DNA from: PALSA-243 sp049522755 | GTDB taxonomy: Bacteria > Acidobacteriota > Terriglobia > Bryobacterales > Bryobacteraceae | Length of the DNA stretch: 64,000 bases | Assembly (NCBI GenBank): GCA_049522755.1 | Contig: JBEKNN010000010.1 | Span: forward strand, 1 to 64,000 | Direction: 5' to 3' | In this document: positions 7,953-16,119 of the stretch, piece by piece | Layout: each line of letters begins with the position of its first letter | How positions within the stretch are numbered: position 1 is the stretch's first letter | Notes under the pieces: generated by a model | The model's database searches: none | The model's input: the letters and a program-made list of their open reading frames with translations, nothing else | What the model was told of the DNA's origin: nothing | Translations under genes and position numbers: made by a program

Positions 7953-9053
7953 TTACAGACCGCGCGCCAAACTAACCGCCCCTTCCCGCTCCAGCAAGGC
8001 CCGCTTCCGCCACAGGCCGCCGCCGTATCCGGTCAACTCGCCGTCGCTGCCAATCACGCGATGGCACGGAATCAATATCGAGATGCGGTTATCGCCATTC
8101 GCCTTCGCCACAGCCCTCACCGCCGCCGGGTTGCCAACCCGTTTTGCCAGGTCCGCGTAGGACCATGTCTCGCCGTAGGGAATAGTTCGCAGCGCCGCCC
8201 AAACCTTCTCCTGAAAAGGGGTGCCCCTGGTCTCGAGCGGTAGCGTGAAATCGCGGCGCTCGCCCGCGAAGTACGCATCCACCTGCGCGCGCAATTCGCG
8301 CGTATACTTGTTCTCGCCCGGAACCGCCGCCGGACCGCACTGTGCAAGCGGCTTCGCTCCGCCCCACGCTCCGCACCACTTGCGCACGCGTGCGAGTTGC
8401 GTCTCGAGGATGCGCCGGTCGCTGAACTCGAGCAGGCAAACGCCGGTCTCCGTCGCGCCCGCTACCATTGGACCGATGGGCGTTTCGATGCACGCAATGG
8501 TGATGCATCCCGCGCTCTCCGCCTGCCCCGGAGGACAGCCGAAGACGCGTTCGAAGGCGTCGCGGAATCCGCTGTGCGATTCGAAGCCGGAATCGAACAC
8601 CACGTCGTCGAGTTCGGCGCCCGCGCGGATCTGCGTGAACGCCGCGGCCAGCCGCCGCGCCCGCATGTAAGCCTGGAACGTCATTCCGTACTTCGACTGG
8701 AAATGGCGGCGCACGCGCGTCGGCTCAAGACCCAGGTTCTGCAGTTCGGCATCGCGCCACCGCTGCTGCGGGTCCTGCTCGATGGCTTCGAGCAGCGGTC
8801 GCAGCCAGTCCGGCGCCGCGTTGTTCGATTCCATGGGCCGGCAGCGCATGCAGGGCCGGTAGCCGGAGACCAGCGCCTCGCGCGCCGTCTCGAAGAACTC
8901 GACGTTTTGCGGCAGCGGCTTGCGCGCCCGGCACGACGGAACGCAGAAGATGCCTGTAGTCCGTACCGCCGTGTAAAACAGCCCGTCGTACGAACCATCG
9001 GATTTCAGAAACGCGTCGACCATTTCGTCGCGCGTGGGAGCCAGCAGCGTCAT
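7953..9053 (-). CDS. ada: Ada-type DNA repair methyltransferase and AraC-like activator
   Basis: 366 residues with the full Ada layout. The N-terminal zinc domain carries Cys37, Cys41, Cys68 and Cys71; one of these accepts methyl groups from DNA phosphotriesters. An AraC-type helix-turn-helix occupies ~85-185. The C-terminal O6-methylguanine methyltransferase domain has the acceptor Cys330 in Pro-Cys-His-Arg-Val, followed by Gly-Tyr-Gly-Gly-Gly-Leu. In the family, methylation of the N-domain turns the protein into an activator of alkylation repair genes, including its own. No alkB or alkA lies next to it. All key residues are present. Confidence 0.93.
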   Translation of the reverse strand: MTLLAPTRDEMVDAFLKSDGSYDGLFYTAVRTTGIFCVPSCRARKPLPQNVEFFETAREALVSGYRPCMRCRPMESNNAAPDWLRPLLEAIEQDPQQRWRDAELQNLGLEPTRVRRHFQSKYGMTFQAYMRARRLAAAFTQIRAGAELDDVVFDSGFESHSGFRDAFERVFGCPPGQAESAGCITIACIETPIGPMVAGATETGVCLLEFSDRRILETQLARVRKWCGAWGGAKPLAQCGPAAVPGENKYTRELRAQVDAYFAGERRDFTLPLETRGTPFQEKVWAALRTIPYGETWSYADLAKRVGNPAAVRAVAKANGDNRISILIPCHRVIGSDGELTGYGGGLWRKRALLEREGAVSLARGL

Positions 9054-9473
9054 ACCTAAATGTTACGGCGGCGCCGCCTTCGGCTTCCACCGCAAAACGG
9101 ACGTGGAATTCCAGCGCGCTGAGGTTTGGCTCATTTCGTCTACGGGGCGCCTCTTGGCGCACTCGGAAGGCGGTCCCAAAACTGCGATCGCAGAGAAGTA
9201 GCGCGGCGCCGTCTCGTAAAGAGTTGTAAAAGACGTGCGCTTCCAAGCACTTCGGGTGATAATGAACGAATACTCATGGTTTCCATGGCGGCGGCCGCGA
9301 GGCTCAGCCTCTGGCCCTTTCGGGCTATCGCTACGGCAATCGCCGTACCCGTGCCCAGCGCCCGCTTTCGCTTTTCCTCTCAAAGACTTGTAACCTGTTG
9401 GGGTACTGCTACGCCTGTTCATGTGGAGCGACAAACGCGTCCGGATGCCGGGCCCGATAGCGGGGCGGCGTAG
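9054..9473. other. Intergenic region, no gene found
   Basis: 420 bp between the divergent ada and sigma factor genes. The plus-strand frame covering it has a protein composition unlike a real gene (Arg/Ala/Pro-rich, no motif). It must hold the promoters of both genes. A TGTAAC-type element at about 9389-9394 could be part of an ECF promoter for the downstream operon, but I cannot confirm it. Confidence 0.5.
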
Positions 9474-10052
9474 ATGTTAGTCGATTTCGCGGTCATTAAG
9501 CGCGCCCAGTCCGGCGACAGCGTGGCCTTCAACGAAATCGTGGTAGCGTACCGGAAGCGCATTTTGGGGCATATCAGTCATTTGATTGCCCGGACGGAAG
9601 ATGTCGAGGACGTTGCGCAGGAAGTTTTTGTGCGGATGTATTATTCTCTCGACCAGCTCCGGTCGGCGGAGGTTTTTGAGCCTTGGCTCTACACGCTGAC
9701 GAAGAACGCGGCTTACGATTACTTGCGTAAGCAGAAGCGTCGCCAGGAGTTCCGCATGTCCGACCTGTCCGAGCAGCAGGTCACCATGGCCGACGCGGTG
9801 GCGGGTGGAAAAGCGGAGCAGGATGAGCGGTATCAGAAGACGATCCGGGAATCGGTGGACGCTTTGTTGGGCGCGGTTTCCGATGCTGATCGGATATTGC
9901 TCATAATGAAGGAAGTCGAAGGGCTTTCGCTGAAAGAGCTTGAAAAGATTTATAAAGTCAACGAGAATGCTCTTAAGGTGAGATTATTTCGGGCCCGGCA
10001 GCGGGTTCTGAAGGCCTTCGGCGCGGCCGAAAAGAAGGAAGATGCCGGCTAA
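9474..10052 (+). CDS. ECF-type RNA polymerase sigma factor
   Basis: 192 residues, ATG start. Region 2 is clear (residues ~8-80: Ser-Gly-Asp-Ser-Val-Ala-Phe-Asn-Glu-Ile, then Asp-Val-Ala-Gln-Glu-Val-Phe-Val-Arg). Region 4 is at ~125-180 (Leu-Ser-Leu-Lys-Glu-Leu-Glu with a helix-turn-helix and Val-Arg-Leu-Phe-Arg-Ala-Arg). It overlaps the next gene, a small membrane protein that probably acts as its anti-sigma factor. A CpxP/Spy-like periplasmic protein follows, so the operon probably senses envelope stress. Confidence 0.88.
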   Translation: MLVDFAVIKRAQSGDSVAFNEIVVAYRKRILGHISHLIARTEDVEDVAQEVFVRMYYSLDQLRSAEVFEPWLYTLTKNAAYDYLRKQKRRQEFRMSDLSEQQVTMADAVAGGKAEQDERYQKTIRESVDALLGAVSDADRILLIMKEVEGLSLKELEKIYKVNENALKVRLFRARQRVLKAFGAAEKKEDAG

Positions 10053-10074
10053 GGCCGGTGAAGGGTCGAACAAA

Positions 10075-10413
10075 ATGATTCCGATGCGTGGCAGTAACGA
10101 TGAAAAGCTGGACGCCCTGTTTCGGGCGTTCGCTGCGTGCCCCACTCCGGAGCCCAGCGCGAACTTCATGCCCACGTTATGGCAGAAGATCGAATCGCGG
10201 CAGACATTCACGTTTTCATTCCGGCGCATAGCTAACGCCTTCGCGGCGGCGGCAGTGGCGCTGACGGTGGCGTTGAGCGTGTACATGTATGCGCCCCACG
10301 CCCCTGCCGTGCCCAGCCAGACTTACGTCGATGTTCTCGCCGAAGCTCATCCGATCGTGGCGCCGGATTTGCTAAGCCCCGCGCAACTGGAATTGAACGA
10401 ATCCGGCAGATGA
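10075..10413 (+). CDS. Small single-pass membrane protein, probable anti-sigma factor
   Basis: 112 residues from the ATG at 10075. An in-frame ATG at 10042 would give 123 residues and overlap the sigma gene by 11 bp. The soluble N-terminal part (~45 residues) has no zinc motif. A membrane helix follows (Ala-Phe-Ala-Ala-Ala-Ala-Val-Ala-Leu-Thr-Val-Ala), then ~40 residues outside. The size, topology and position after an ECF sigma gene suggest an anti-sigma factor, though no family motif is visible. Confidence 0.6.
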   Translation: MIPMRGSNDEKLDALFRAFAACPTPEPSANFMPTLWQKIESRQTFTFSFRRIANAFAAAAVALTVALSVYMYAPHAPAVPSQTYVDVLAEAHPIVAPDLLSPAQLELNESGR

Positions 10414-10423
10414 GCGTGTAGCA

Positions 10424-10912
10424 ATGCCTAAATCCAAGGTTTCGGCGTTCCTCTCCGTCTTGCTGGTATTCGCCAGCGGCGTTGCCATGGGGGCCGTGGG
10501 TTACCGTCTTTATGTCGTAAAGACGGTGGCAAGCTCGGTCCAGCCTCCCTCCAAGAAAAAAATGAGCCCGGAGGATTTCCGCAAGGTCGTGATGGCGCAC
10601 CTCAAGGACGCGGTGAAGCTGAACGACCAACAGCTAGAGGAAGTTAAGAAAATTTATGACTGGCAGGGCGACCAGTTTACGCCTGTGCACAAGCAATATG
10701 AAGCGAAGATCGACCAGGATCGGCAAGAGTTCGACCAGCGGCGGGATCAGATTCACGAAGCTGCGGTCCTGAAGATGAAAGCGATCCTGACCCCTGAGCA
10801 GCAGCCTCTCTACGACAAGTGGCTCGCTGATCGGGCTGCCGACCACAAAAAACATCAGCAACAGCAGGGGCAGGGGCAGCACAATGAAGGCCGCCGCCCG
10901 CCGCTGCCTTAA
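10424..10912 (+). CDS. CpxP/Spy-like periplasmic protein
   Basis: 162 residues. The N-terminal hydrophobic segment (residues ~8-32) is a signal peptide or membrane anchor. The mature part is a long charged helix pair (Leu-Asn-Asp-Gln-Gln-Leu-Glu-Glu-Val-Lys at ~66) ending in Leu-Thr-Pro-Glu-Gln-Gln-Pro-Leu-Tyr. This is the LTxxQ-type signature of the CpxP/Spy/CnrX group of chaperones and metal or stress sensors. A Gln/His-rich tail could bind metal. It is third in the sigma operon, 11 bp after the anti-sigma candidate, and is probably the periplasmic sensor. Confidence 0.78.
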   Translation: MPKSKVSAFLSVLLVFASGVAMGAVGYRLYVVKTVASSVQPPSKKKMSPEDFRKVVMAHLKDAVKLNDQQLEEVKKIYDWQGDQFTPVHKQYEAKIDQDRQEFDQRRDQIHEAAVLKMKAILTPEQQPLYDKWLADRAADHKKHQQQQGQGQHNEGRRPPLP

Positions 10913-11148
10913 CTTACCGGTTGCGCTCTCTTATCTTTATCGCCACGCACAGCCTTATACTTCCTCTCAAACTTGTCTACGCGGCCGGCCGTATCGATCA
11001 GCTTTTGCTTGCCCGTGAAGAACGGGTGGCAGGACGAGCAAATTTCCACGCGAATATCGCCTTTGTGCGTCGACCGCGTGGCGAACTTGTGGCCGCAGGC
11101 GCAAATGACGCTAATCTCGTTGTAGGCGGGGTGAATTCCTTCCTTCAT
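10909..11148 (-). CDS. rpmE: 50S ribosomal protein L31
   Basis: 79 residues from the ATG at 11148, with AAAGGA a short distance upstream; the longer in-frame start at 11193 is rejected. The sequence begins Met-Lys-Glu-Gly-Ile-His-Pro. It carries two Cys pairs (Cys16/Cys18 and Cys37/Cys40), then His-Pro-Phe-Phe-Thr-Gly-Lys-Gln, which marks L31. The Cys residues suggest the zinc-binding form. Its 3' end overlaps the convergent CpxP-like gene by 4 bp. An extended -10 (TGC-TATACT) lies at 11181-11186 on the minus strand. Confidence 0.95.
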   Translation of the reverse strand: MKEGIHPAYNEISVICACGHKFATRSTHKGDIRVEICSSCHPFFTGKQKLIDTAGRVDKFERKYKAVRGDKDKRAQPVS

Positions 11149-11180
11149 GATATTTCGGGGGGATCCTTTCGAGAATTTCA

Positions 11181-11226
11181 GTATAGCAAACACGATCCCC
11201 CGCGAACCGCTTTCGGTCCGCGGGGG
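11181..11226 (-). promoter_or_regulatory. rpmE promoter region with strong hairpin
   Basis: On the minus strand a TATACT -10 element (11181-11186, preceded by TGC) lies about 33 bp before the rpmE ATG. Just upstream of it is a GC-rich inverted repeat: CCCCCGCGAACC at 11197-11208 pairs with GGTCCGCGGGGG at 11215-11226, with one mismatch and a 6-nt loop. A clear -35 was not seen. The hairpin could be an operator or a boundary element. Confidence 0.45.
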
Positions 11227-11254
11227 CCGGTAGCCATTGGATGAAGCCTGAGGG

Positions 11255-11368
11255 CTAAAGGTTGCGCGTGAGGCAGCCGGTCCACAGGAACTTGACCCCG
11301 CTACTGAACGGGAGTCGGCTACGTTAGAGGCTCGACTTCAGCAGTCGGCCACCTCGCGCGGTTTTTTG
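11255..11368 (+). ncRNA. Possible structured small RNA with terminator-like end
   Basis: A GCGCGTGAGG segment (11264-11273) can pair, with one bulge, with CCTCGCGCG (11352-11360), which is followed directly by six T. Inside, AGCCG (about 11275) can pair with CGGCT (about 11316). The layout is that of an RNA closed by its terminator stem. No known RNA family was recognised and no promoter is obvious, so this is a candidate only. Confidence 0.3.
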
Positions 11369-11489
11369 CAACTATCCATTGTACTGGACCACCTCCTTTT
11401 TCAGTAATACCTTCAAATTGCCACGGAGTTTCGATTTTGTCAACTTGCTTTCGAAATCCGTCGTCAGGGAGGATTGGCGTTCGACGCTG

Positions 11490-11605
11490 GGCCGCGGAGG
11501 GGCGGAGGCAACGCGGAGTTCGGTCTTCCTGGGATGAGCGCTCTCCCCATCGGACAAAAAGCTTCCGTCTGGTGATCTCCGCGCTGCCTCCGCCCCTCCG
11601 CGGCT
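11490..11605. repeat. 29-bp inverted repeat (GCGGAGGGGCGGAGG type)
   Basis: Arms at 11490-11518 and 11577-11605 are complementary over about 28 of 29 bases and enclose 58 bp. They are built from GCGGAG/GGCGGAGG words. The element lies in the 480-bp gap between rpmE and the next sigma gene. It belongs to the same style of palindromic repeat as 47316-47425. No gene was found in 11194-11674. Confidence 0.75.
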
Positions 11606-11674
11606 CCGCGTTGAGGAGTCAGCTCAGGCCTGGAAAATGGAAGAAAAAACTTCGACGTTCCGTCTGAATCGCCG

Positions 11675-12247
11675 GTGGTTGATCTGAGCGATCGCCAGAT
11701 CGGCGCGGAGATTGTCGCAGCTTGCCGGTCGGGCGACCGGGACGCTTTTCGTGCGCTCTACGACTTCTACAAGGCCCGTGTGTATTCCATTGCTCTCTAT
11801 TTTTTCCATGGCGACCAAGCCGCGGCCAGCGATGTGACCCAGCAGGTCTTTCTGAAGTTGATGACCAATATCGGGCAATTTCGCGGCGACGCTCTGTTCT
11901 CGACCTGGCTATACCGCCTGGTGGTCAACGCCTGCATGGACGCGGCCAGACAGCGCAAATCGGAGGCGGCGGGCTCGGACCGCTCCCGCCTGGAATCGGT
12001 CGCAGGGCCTGGCTCGCAGGAGCAGGATTACGTCCGAACGCAGATGGCGAACTCGGTGCGGGTAGCCGTGGCGGCCCTCCCGCCGAAGTTCCGGATCGCC
12101 GTCCTGCTGCGGTACTTCGAAGATCTTTCGTATCGGGAAATGGCGAAGGCGCTTCACTGTTCCATGGGAACGGTGGCGTCGAGGCTGAGCCGCGGGCACA
12201 GCATCCTGGCAGAGCGGCTCAAAGGTTTGACGGAGACCAAGGGATAG
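11675..12247 (+). CDS. ECF-type RNA polymerase sigma factor
   Basis: 190 residues, GTG start. Region 2 is at residues ~15-85 (Ser-Gly-Asp-Arg-Asp-Ala-Phe-Arg-Ala-Leu-Tyr, then Asp-Val-Thr-Gln-Gln-Val-Phe-Leu). Region 4 is at ~130-180 (Leu-Pro-Pro-Lys-Phe-Arg, then Leu-Ser-Tyr-Arg-Glu-Met-Ala and Gly-Thr-Val-Ala-Ser-Arg-Leu). It is followed 2 bp later by a FecR-type anti-sigma gene, so its activity is probably controlled at the membrane. Confidence 0.9.
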   Translation: MVDLSDRQIGAEIVAACRSGDRDAFRALYDFYKARVYSIALYFFHGDQAAASDVTQQVFLKLMTNIGQFRGDALFSTWLYRLVVNACMDAARQRKSEAAGSDRSRLESVAGPGSQEQDYVRTQMANSVRVAVAALPPKFRIAVLLRYFEDLSYREMAKALHCSMGTVASRLSRGHSILAERLKGLTETKG

Positions 12248-12249
12248 CG

Positions 12250-13377
12250 ATGTTTACGAGGCATGTTTGGCGTCAGCTCGCGGCTCATATCGATGGCGAA
12301 CTCAGCCCTCAGAAGGCCGGACAGGTCGAGCGGCATGAGGCGCAGTGCGCCGAGTGCCGGGCGGAACGCGAGCAAATCGGATTCGGAATGGAAATGCTCG
12401 ATCACCTTCCGCCGGTCGAGCCTCCCGATGCGATATGGACGTCAATCGAGTCGGCGCTGCAAGAACATCGACGCCCTAAGCGCTCAGCTGCTTGGCGTCT
12501 CGAATCTCGGCCATTCGAATCCAACCCATGGCGGTGGGCATTCGCCGCAACTTTTGTTTTGGCCGTAGCCGGCGCTGCGTATTGGACCTTGGCACGCCAT
12601 GCGGGTACGCGGTGGGACGTGGTACGGATCGACGGCGCGCCGGTTGTAAACCAGAAGGCCATCCGCGGTGAGGGACGGATTGGAGCCGGCGAATGGATCG
12701 AGACAGACTCGGGGTCGAGAGCCACGGTCAAGGTAGGTGAAATCGGGTCGGTGGAGGTGGAGCCAAACACGCGGCTGCGCGTGGTTACGGCGCGGCCAGG
12801 CGAACACCGGCTGGCCCTCGCACGAGGTGAGATCCGGGCGAAAATCTCCGCGCCGCCAAGGCTGTTCTTCGTGGACACTGCGTCCGGCACCGCGGTGGAC
12901 CTGGGCTGCGAATACACGCTGGACGCCGATAAAGACGGTTCCGGTCTGCTGCGGGTAACCAAGGGGTGGGTCTCGTTTCAATGGAAGGGCACGGGGTGGA
13001 AGGACCTCGAGTCGCTGGTTCCGGCAGGCGCGAGTTGCCGATTGCACCCGAGCGTTGGGCCGGGTATTCCGTATTTCGACGATGCGCCGGAGAGTTTGAA
13101 GCAGGCCCTCGATGCATTCAGTTTTGAAAGAGCCGGTTTTGGTTTCGACAAAGCCGCGTACGGCGCGCTGGACGTTGTCCTTGCCGAGGCGCGCGTGCGC
13201 GATACACTGACGCTGTGGCACCTGCTCTCGCGGGTGCAGAATGAAGACCGGGCGCGTGTTTACGACCGCATCGCCTCCCTGACGCCCGTTCCGCAGGGAG
13301 TTTCGCGCGAGCAGGCGCTCAAGCTGGACCCGGAAACGCTACGGCGCTGGAAAGACGAGTTGGCCTGGACGTGGTGA
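12250..13377 (+). CDS. FecR-domain anti-sigma factor
   Basis: 375 residues from the ATG 2 bp after the sigma stop. Residues ~1-45 hold a zinc anti-sigma domain with His-Glu-Ala-Gln-Cys-Ala-Glu-Cys (His-x3-Cys-x2-Cys). A membrane helix follows at ~93-112. The FecR-like domain (~115-265) has the Gly-Glu-Trp-Ile-Glu-Thr-Asp-Ser-Gly-Ser-Arg-Ala and Leu-Ala-Arg-Gly-Glu-Ile patterns. The C-terminal ~100 residues are charged and of unknown fold. It probably binds the adjacent sigma factor inside and a signal outside. The two genes downstream may be targets. Confidence 0.85.
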   Translation: MFTRHVWRQLAAHIDGELSPQKAGQVERHEAQCAECRAEREQIGFGMEMLDHLPPVEPPDAIWTSIESALQEHRRPKRSAAWRLESRPFESNPWRWAFAATFVLAVAGAAYWTLARHAGTRWDVVRIDGAPVVNQKAIRGEGRIGAGEWIETDSGSRATVKVGEIGSVEVEPNTRLRVVTARPGEHRLALARGEIRAKISAPPRLFFVDTASGTAVDLGCEYTLDADKDGSGLLRVTKGWVSFQWKGTGWKDLESLVPAGASCRLHPSVGPGIPYFDDAPESLKQALDAFSFERAGFGFDKAAYGALDVVLAEARVRDTLTLWHLLSRVQNEDRARVYDRIASLTPVPQGVSREQALKLDPETLRRWKDELAWTW

Positions 13378-13430
13378 GCCGGGAAGAAAACCTCGGGCCG
13401 CCCGTCTAACGGTCCCGAAAGGAGTTTTCG

Positions 13431-13883
13431 ATGTTGCGACTTTGTATTGCAGTCTGCGTTTTTGCAGCGTTCGCGCTCGGTCAGGAATTCAAATTCACCA
13501 TTGGCAGCCCGGTGGCGTCCCAGGATTTTCAGATGAAGAGCGCGGCATTTGTGTTTCGCACGGAGGGCTGCGCAGAGCCCGCGAAATCACAGATTGGGGC
13601 TACCGCCGAAGGGCTTGTGAAGGGAGCGCGGCGGTCGGTAGCGCTCAAGGTGACGGCTGTGGCATCCAAGCCCGGCGTGTACGCGGTGTTTCAGGCCTGG
13701 CCCGCTGAAGGTGATTGGGTGGTGAGCCTCAAGGGCGCGTGCGCTGGCGCAAACGCCGGCGCGGTAATTCCCATTGGGGCGAAGGGATTTGTCAGGGAAT
13801 CCTCGAAATTCTTCCCGCGGCCGGCTACGGATTCGGAAATCGACGCGGCATTGAAAGCGCTGGCGCAAGGAGAGAACAAATGA
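13431..13883 (+). CDS. Secreted protein of unknown function
   Basis: 150 residues. AAAGGAG lies 8 bp before the ATG. The signal peptide ends near residue 18 (Ala-Leu-Gly-Gln). The mature part is beta-rich with no recognised domain and two Cys residues that could form a disulfide. It overlaps the next gene by 4 bp (ATGA) and belongs to the sigma/FecR operon, so it is probably an envelope protein made in response to that signal. Confidence 0.7.
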   Translation: MLRLCIAVCVFAAFALGQEFKFTIGSPVASQDFQMKSAAFVFRTEGCAEPAKSQIGATAEGLVKGARRSVALKVTAVASKPGVYAVFQAWPAEGDWVVSLKGACAGANAGAVIPIGAKGFVRESSKFFPRPATDSEIDAALKALAQGENK

Positions 13884-15190
13884 AATCCGCGGCGAGTCTG
13901 GTGGTGTTGGGCGCTGCGGCTCTGGCGCTGATTGCGGACGATACGCTGCCGCACCCCGGCGACCTGACGGTCCATGAGTGGGGAACGTTCACCTCCGTCG
14001 CGGGCGAGGATGGCTCCGCCATCGATTGGGATGTGCTGGGCGGCAAGGACGACCTCCCCGGCTTCGTCAAAGACCAGGGGTATCGCTGTTTCAAATTCCG
14101 CCTTGGGGGCACGGTTCGCATGGAGACGCCGGTGATGTACTTCTACAGTCCCCGCGAGGTGACGGCCCGCGTCAAGGTCCTGTTTCCGCACGGCGTGATC
14201 ACTGAATGGTATCCGAATGGCGACAACGCGATCTATGAATCCAAGAGCCTGATGGACCGGATGGGCGCAACCTTGAAATCGGGCATGTATTCCGAAGGAG
14301 ATGTTTATCAGACGAAAAGCCTGATAAGCCCGGAGCCGAATGGGCTTGGGCCGACGCTGGTGAGACTGAGCCCGTCGCTGAATGGAATCGACACAACGCT
14401 GCGCAATCTGATGGGCGCGATTGGCTGGAACGACATCCAAATCCAGCCGGGTTCCACGGCGGATTTTCCCGATGAGAAGCGTCCGAGCCGCTACTACGCA
14501 GCCCGCGGAACGGACGCCGCTCCGATTACGGCCGGCGACCAGCACGAAAAGTTCCTGTTCTATCGCGGCGTGGGGCGCATCCCGGTTCCTCTCTCCGCGC
14601 GTCTTTCCGGGGATGGAAGAGTGGTGGTTGAGAACCGCGGGTCCGACTCCGTTCCCACCGCGATCCTGTTCGAGAATCGCGGAGGGCGCCTGGGCTATCG
14701 CAACGCCGGCGCTGTCCAGAGTGCAGGCGCCATACAGAGCGTGGTTACTCTCGACAGGCCTTCGCTCGACGGCTCTTTTTCACAATTGCGCCACGATCTG
14801 GAAACCGCGCTGGTGGCGCAGGGTCTGTTTCCCAAGGAGGCTCAAGCGATGGTCGAGACCTGGCGGGATTCGTGGTTTGAGGAGGGCTCGCGCTTGATCT
14901 ACATTGTCCCCGCTGCCGCGATTGACGCCATGCTGCCGCTGCAAGTCGACCCTGCGCCAGCACAAACCGCGCGCGTTTTCGTGGGGCGCATCGAGCTGAT
15001 TACTGCGGAAACCAAGCGGACGGTAGAGGAGGCCTTTGCCCGCAACGATTGGCCGGTGATCGAGCGCTACGGCCGTTTCCTCGACCCGATTCTCGCGCGT
15101 ATTTCCTCTGAGAGTCCCTGGAAGGCAGCGCAAATCGAGGAGTTTCGCAGCAAGATTCCAAGCTCTGTCGGCACGGGCGCTTGCAAGTAG
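13880..15190 (+). CDS. Secreted protein with HEWGTFTSV motif, unknown function
   Basis: 436 residues, starting within the previous stop codon (ATGA). It has a signal peptide (~19 residues). Near the mature start is the block Val-His-Glu-Trp-Gly-Thr-Phe-Thr-Ser-Val, which I recognise from uncharacterised secreted proteins of Acidobacteriota and Planctomycetes. The rest is mixed alpha/beta, with no catalytic motif identified. It is the last gene of the sigma/FecR operon. An envelope role is inferred from context only. Confidence 0.75.
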   Translation: MKSAASLVVLGAAALALIADDTLPHPGDLTVHEWGTFTSVAGEDGSAIDWDVLGGKDDLPGFVKDQGYRCFKFRLGGTVRMETPVMYFYSPREVTARVKVLFPHGVITEWYPNGDNAIYESKSLMDRMGATLKSGMYSEGDVYQTKSLISPEPNGLGPTLVRLSPSLNGIDTTLRNLMGAIGWNDIQIQPGSTADFPDEKRPSRYYAARGTDAAPITAGDQHEKFLFYRGVGRIPVPLSARLSGDGRVVVENRGSDSVPTAILFENRGGRLGYRNAGAVQSAGAIQSVVTLDRPSLDGSFSQLRHDLETALVAQGLFPKEAQAMVETWRDSWFEEGSRLIYIVPAAAIDAMLPLQVDPAPAQTARVFVGRIELITAETKRTVEEAFARNDWPVIERYGRFLDPILARISSESPWKAAQIEEFRSKIPSSVGTGACK

Positions 15191-15271
15191 CAGGCAGCTC
15201 AATAGTCGCGGTGACGTCGGCCGGGTCGAACCTCCGGCCGGCGCCGTACGGGGGTTTACGGGTTCAGCGGG

Positions 15272-15697
15272 TTACGCTTCCCAGGGATTTAGAACCGGCA
15301 CCCGCGTGTTGACAAAATCTTTGACATTGCGCGAGACAATCGTCAGGTTGCGGTGAAGGGCCGTTGCCGCCAGCAAGCCGTCGATGACTGGCAAGGTTAT
15401 TCCCTTCCGCTTTGCCTCGGCAGCGATCAAACCCCAGCGATCGGCAATCGCCGAATCAATCGGCACTATTCTTCCGGCGAACCGGGCTTGCAGATCGATC
15501 TCCAGCCACGTTTCCAGTTGGGTCCTCCGTTTGTCCTGAAGAAGCAGCGCCGCGCCTTTCCGAATCTCTCCCAGAGTCAGCACGCTAAGATGGAGTAACC
15601 CCTCATCCGCCGCTTCCATCCATTCCATAACCCGCGGCTCCGGATTCTTATTCCTCAGTTCGGAAATAACATTGGTATCGAGCAGGAATCCGCTCAT
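15272..15697 (-). CDS. vapC: VapC/FitB-type PIN-domain toxin
   Basis: 141 residues. PIN-domain acidic residues are present: Leu-Leu-Asp-Thr-Asn-Val-Ile-Ser-Glu near the start, Leu-Gly-Glu-Ile-Arg-Lys in the middle, and Val-Ile-Asp-Gly-Leu-Leu-Ala plus Thr-Arg-Val-Pro late. The Ser-Glu-Leu-Arg start resembles FitB-like toxins. The gene follows a Phd/YefM antitoxin with a 4-bp ATGA overlap. It is predicted to be an RNase that cuts tRNA or other RNA and is probably intact. Confidence 0.88.
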   Translation of the reverse strand: MSGFLLDTNVISELRNKNPEPRVMEWMEAADEGLLHLSVLTLGEIRKGAALLLQDKRRTQLETWLEIDLQARFAGRIVPIDSAIADRWGLIAAEAKRKGITLPVIDGLLAATALHRNLTIVSRNVKDFVNTRVPVLNPWEA

Positions 15698-16074
15698 AGC
15701 TCGATGTCGCGGCCCGTGTCCTTGTCACGTTCCAGATCGAGATCGAGACCGGCGAGCGGCGATTCGCGGAAAAACTGGACAATGCTCTTGGGCTGGCGCG
15801 ATTTGACCATCAGCCGCTCGTATTGTTCATCGGAAATCATCACCACGCCCTCCTTTCCCTGCCTGGTAATGCGTTGAGGTCCGTCGGTGCGAGCGCGCCG
15901 AAACACCTCGCTAAATCGGGCCTTGGCTGTCTGGATTTGCCAATCTTGCGCAGAACTACCCGGAATCTTCGCCCCGGCCCAATCCAATTCTTCTCCGGCA
16001 TCGTGACGAGACATTTTGTTGGCGGCGTTAGGCATTAGCTTTTCCTCCACAATAGAACTGGTCTGACTGGTCAT
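15694..16074 (-). CDS. Phd/YefM-type antitoxin
   Basis: 126 residues from the ATG at 16074; a shorter start at an internal Met (about residue 21) is possible. The Phd fold core is at ~45-95: Trp-Gln-Ile-Gln-Thr-Ala-Lys-Ala-Arg-Phe-Ser-Glu-Val-Phe, then Arg-Ile-Thr-Arg-Gln-Gly-Lys-Glu-Gly-Val-Val-Met-Ile-Ser. The extra N-terminal 40 residues are unusual for Phd proteins. The acidic tail should wrap around the VapC partner. The pair forms a complete TA module with its own upstream region. Confidence 0.88.
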   Translation of the reverse strand: MTSQTSSIVEEKLMPNAANKMSRHDAGEELDWAGAKIPGSSAQDWQIQTAKARFSEVFRRARTDGPQRITRQGKEGVVMISDEQYERLMVKSRQPKSIVQFFRESPLAGLDLDLERDKDTGRDIEL

Positions 16075-16119
16075 ACATTAGTTTAGCACGCCTCAAAGCA
16101 AAGTGGGGGATTTTGCTGC

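Noticed and set aside
9126..9473. 115-codon frame upstream of the second sigma gene
   Set aside because: Composition is Arg/Ala/Ser-rich without domain or ribosome site and it fills the promoter region of a sigma operon.
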